Source of the DNA: Mycobacterium sp. | GTDB lineage: Bacteria > Actinomycetota > Actinomycetes > Mycobacteriales > Mycobacteriaceae | DNA: 64,000 nt | Assembly: GCA_020438865.1 (NCBI GenBank) | Contig: JAGQTU010000009.1 | Coordinates: 1-64,000, forward strand | Direction of reading: 5' to 3' | Shown: positions 63,164-64,000 of the stretch, piece after piece | How the letters are laid out: every line of letters starts with the position of its first letter | Position numbering within the stretch: position 1 is the stretch's first letter | Program-made: the position numbers and the translations under genes | Notes under the pieces: generated by a model | What the model saw: the letters and a program-made list of their open reading frames with translations, nothing else | Database searches by the model: none | What the model was told of the DNA's origin: nothing

Positions 63164-63637
63164 ATGTCGACCACCAACACCACCCCCGAAGTCGCCGCAC
63201 CGGCCCAGGTGGACGTCCGCGGTCCGCGCTTCGCGGCCTGGATCACCACCGTCGTGCTGCTCGCGGTGCTCGTCCTCTCGGCCATCAGCTCGGCCGGCGC
63301 GACGATCCTGCTGGCCGTGCAGGCCGTCGTGTTCGCGATAGGGGCGCTGCGCGGGCCCCGCCAGCACCCGTACGGCCTGATCTTCGCCAATTTCGTGGCA
63401 CCGCGGCTGAGCCCGGTCACCGAGCGAGAACCCGTGCCGCCCCTGCAGTTCGCCCAGCTGGTCGGGCTGATCTTCGCCGTCGTCGGGGTCGCCGGCTTCG
63501 TCTTCGGCGCGCCACTGCTCGGCGTGGTCGCCACGGCCTTCGCCCTTTTCGCCGCCTTCCTCAACGCGGCGTTCGGCATCTGCCTGGGCTGCCAGCTCTA
63601 CCCGCTGGTGCACCGGGTGCGCCGCATCTCGACCTAG
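63164..63637 (+). CDS. DUF4395 membrane protein
   Basis: 157 residues with about four membrane helices (FAAWITTVVLLAVLVLSAIS, ATILLAVQAVVFAIGAL, QLVGLIFAVVGVAGFVFG, VVATAFALFAAFLNAAFG) and the Cys-containing motif GICLGCQLYPL at the end, typical of DUF4395. The family is often next to sulfurtransferases or thioredoxins and may move sulfur species. ATG 63164 has AGGAG upstream. The operon is under the polycysteine leader. Confidence 0.9.
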   Translation: MSTTNTTPEVAAPAQVDVRGPRFAAWITTVVLLAVLVLSAISSAGATILLAVQAVVFAIGALRGPRQHPYGLIFANFVAPRLSPVTEREPVPPLQFAQLVGLIFAVVGVAGFVFGAPLLGVVATAFALFAAFLNAAFGICLGCQLYPLVHRVRRIST

Positions 63638-63671
63638 AGCCGTCAGACCCGCACTCGAAAGGATCGCCGCC

Positions 63672-64000
63672 ATGGCTCGCTCCGACGTCCTGGTCTCCGC
63701 CGACTGGGCCGAGAGCAATCTCGAGACACCTGACGTCGTCTTCGTCGAAGTCGACGAGGACGCCAGCGCCTACGACGGCGGACACATCGCCGGGGCGGTG
63801 AAACTGGATTGGAAGACCGATCTGCAGGACCCGGTGAAGCGGGACTTCGTCGACGCCCAACAGTTCTCGAAGCTGTTGAGCGACAAGGGCATCGCCAATG
63901 ACGACACCGTGGTGCTCTACGGCGGGAACAACAACTGGTTCGCCGCGTACGCGTACTGGTACTTCAAGCTGTACGGGCACGAGGACGTCAAGCTTCTCGA
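63672..64000 (+). CDS. cysA2: thiosulfate sulfurtransferase CysA2 (partial)
   Basis: First 109 residues of a rhodanese; the gene runs off the window. The opening (MARSDVLVSADWAESNL, then VFVEVDEDASAYDGGHIAGAVKLDW) and the stretch VLYGGNNNWFAAYAYWYFKLYGHEDVKLL match mycobacterial CysA2/CysA3 very closely. The catalytic Cys lies in the second rhodanese half, outside the window. GAAAGGA precedes ATG 63672, 34 bases after the DUF4395 stop. Confidence 0.92.
   Translation, partial: MARSDVLVSADWAESNLETPDVVFVEVDEDASAYDGGHIAGAVKLDWKTDLQDPVKRDFVDAQQFSKLLSDKGIANDDTVVLYGGNNNWFAAYAYWYFKLYGHEDVKLL

Overview
The window is high-GC actinobacterial DNA, almost certainly from a Mycolicibacterium/Mycobacterium chromosome. 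The right third (about 50.5-64 kb) follows the gene order of the M. tuberculosis Rv0815c-Rv0824c neighbourhood: desA1, dus, LytR-CpsA-Psr protein, phoU(phoY2), pstB, then mshD, glnR, lmeA, thiX and a cysA2-type sulfurtransferase. The genes for mycothiol synthesis (mshD), a mycofactocin-type dehydrogenase, several F420-type luciferase-like oxidoreductases and frequent leaderless starts with TAnnnT -10 boxes fit the same group. No mobile element, CRISPR array or rRNA was seen.

Region 1 (1-2.4 kb) is housekeeping or unknown: a UBP-type zinc-finger protein, an unknown protein, an NTF2-like protein, and a TetR regulator divergent from a small membrane protein with a clear operator between them.

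Region 2 (2.4-34.6 kb) is a large catabolic island. Left of 14.1 kb it carries an acyl-CoA carboxylase beta subunit, two LLM-class oxidoreductases, an operon SnoaL-like / flavin monooxygenase / alpha-beta hydrolase / APH-fold kinase / NTF2-like / LLM oxidoreductase, an isochorismatase-fold protein, a cytochrome P450 and an aldehyde dehydrogenase. To the right are a CaiB-type CoA-transferase with an SCP2-type thiolase, a six-gene minus-strand operon (enoyl-CoA hydratase, amidohydrolase, CoA ligase, amidohydrolase, two acyl-CoA dehydrogenases), an SDR divergent from a TetR regulator, a thiolase, more crotonases, a GntR regulator, a thioesterase and three consecutive CoA ligases. A recurring 19-bp dyad, TACTGTAA-N3-TTACAGTA, lies in most divergent promoter regions here and once upstream of the later 42.8-45.2 kb operon. 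This suggests one regulon, most simply run by the TetR protein at 24.2 kb. Together the genes look like oxidation, CoA activation and beta-oxidation-like breakdown of one hydrophobic carbon source; the substrate cannot be read from sequence.

Region 3 (34.6-36 kb) holds a vapBC toxin-antitoxin pair and a mycothiol-dependent-isomerase-like protein. Region 4 (36-45.2 kb) has a second beta-oxidation unit (GntR, acyl-CoA dehydrogenase, thiolase, SDR, divergent acyl-CoA dehydrogenase and mycofactocin-type SDR) around a 33-bp dyad, then an operon of APH-fold kinase, FMO-type monooxygenase and alpha/beta hydrolase.

Region 5 (45.3-50.4 kb) has tRNA-Phe, -Asp and -Glu on the minus strand and tRNA-Lys on the plus strand, a GAF protein, a polyprenyl glycosylphosphotransferase, a DUF2236/MpaB-like protein, a TetR regulator and a small secreted protein. 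Region 6 (50.5-64 kb) is core: desA1, dus, LCP ligase, phoU with pstSCAB (PHO-box-like repeats before phoU and pstS), mshD-glnR, lmeA-thiX, and a polycysteine leader peptide before a DUF4395 protein and cysA2 (cut by the window end). No gene-free stretch exceeds 300 bases.
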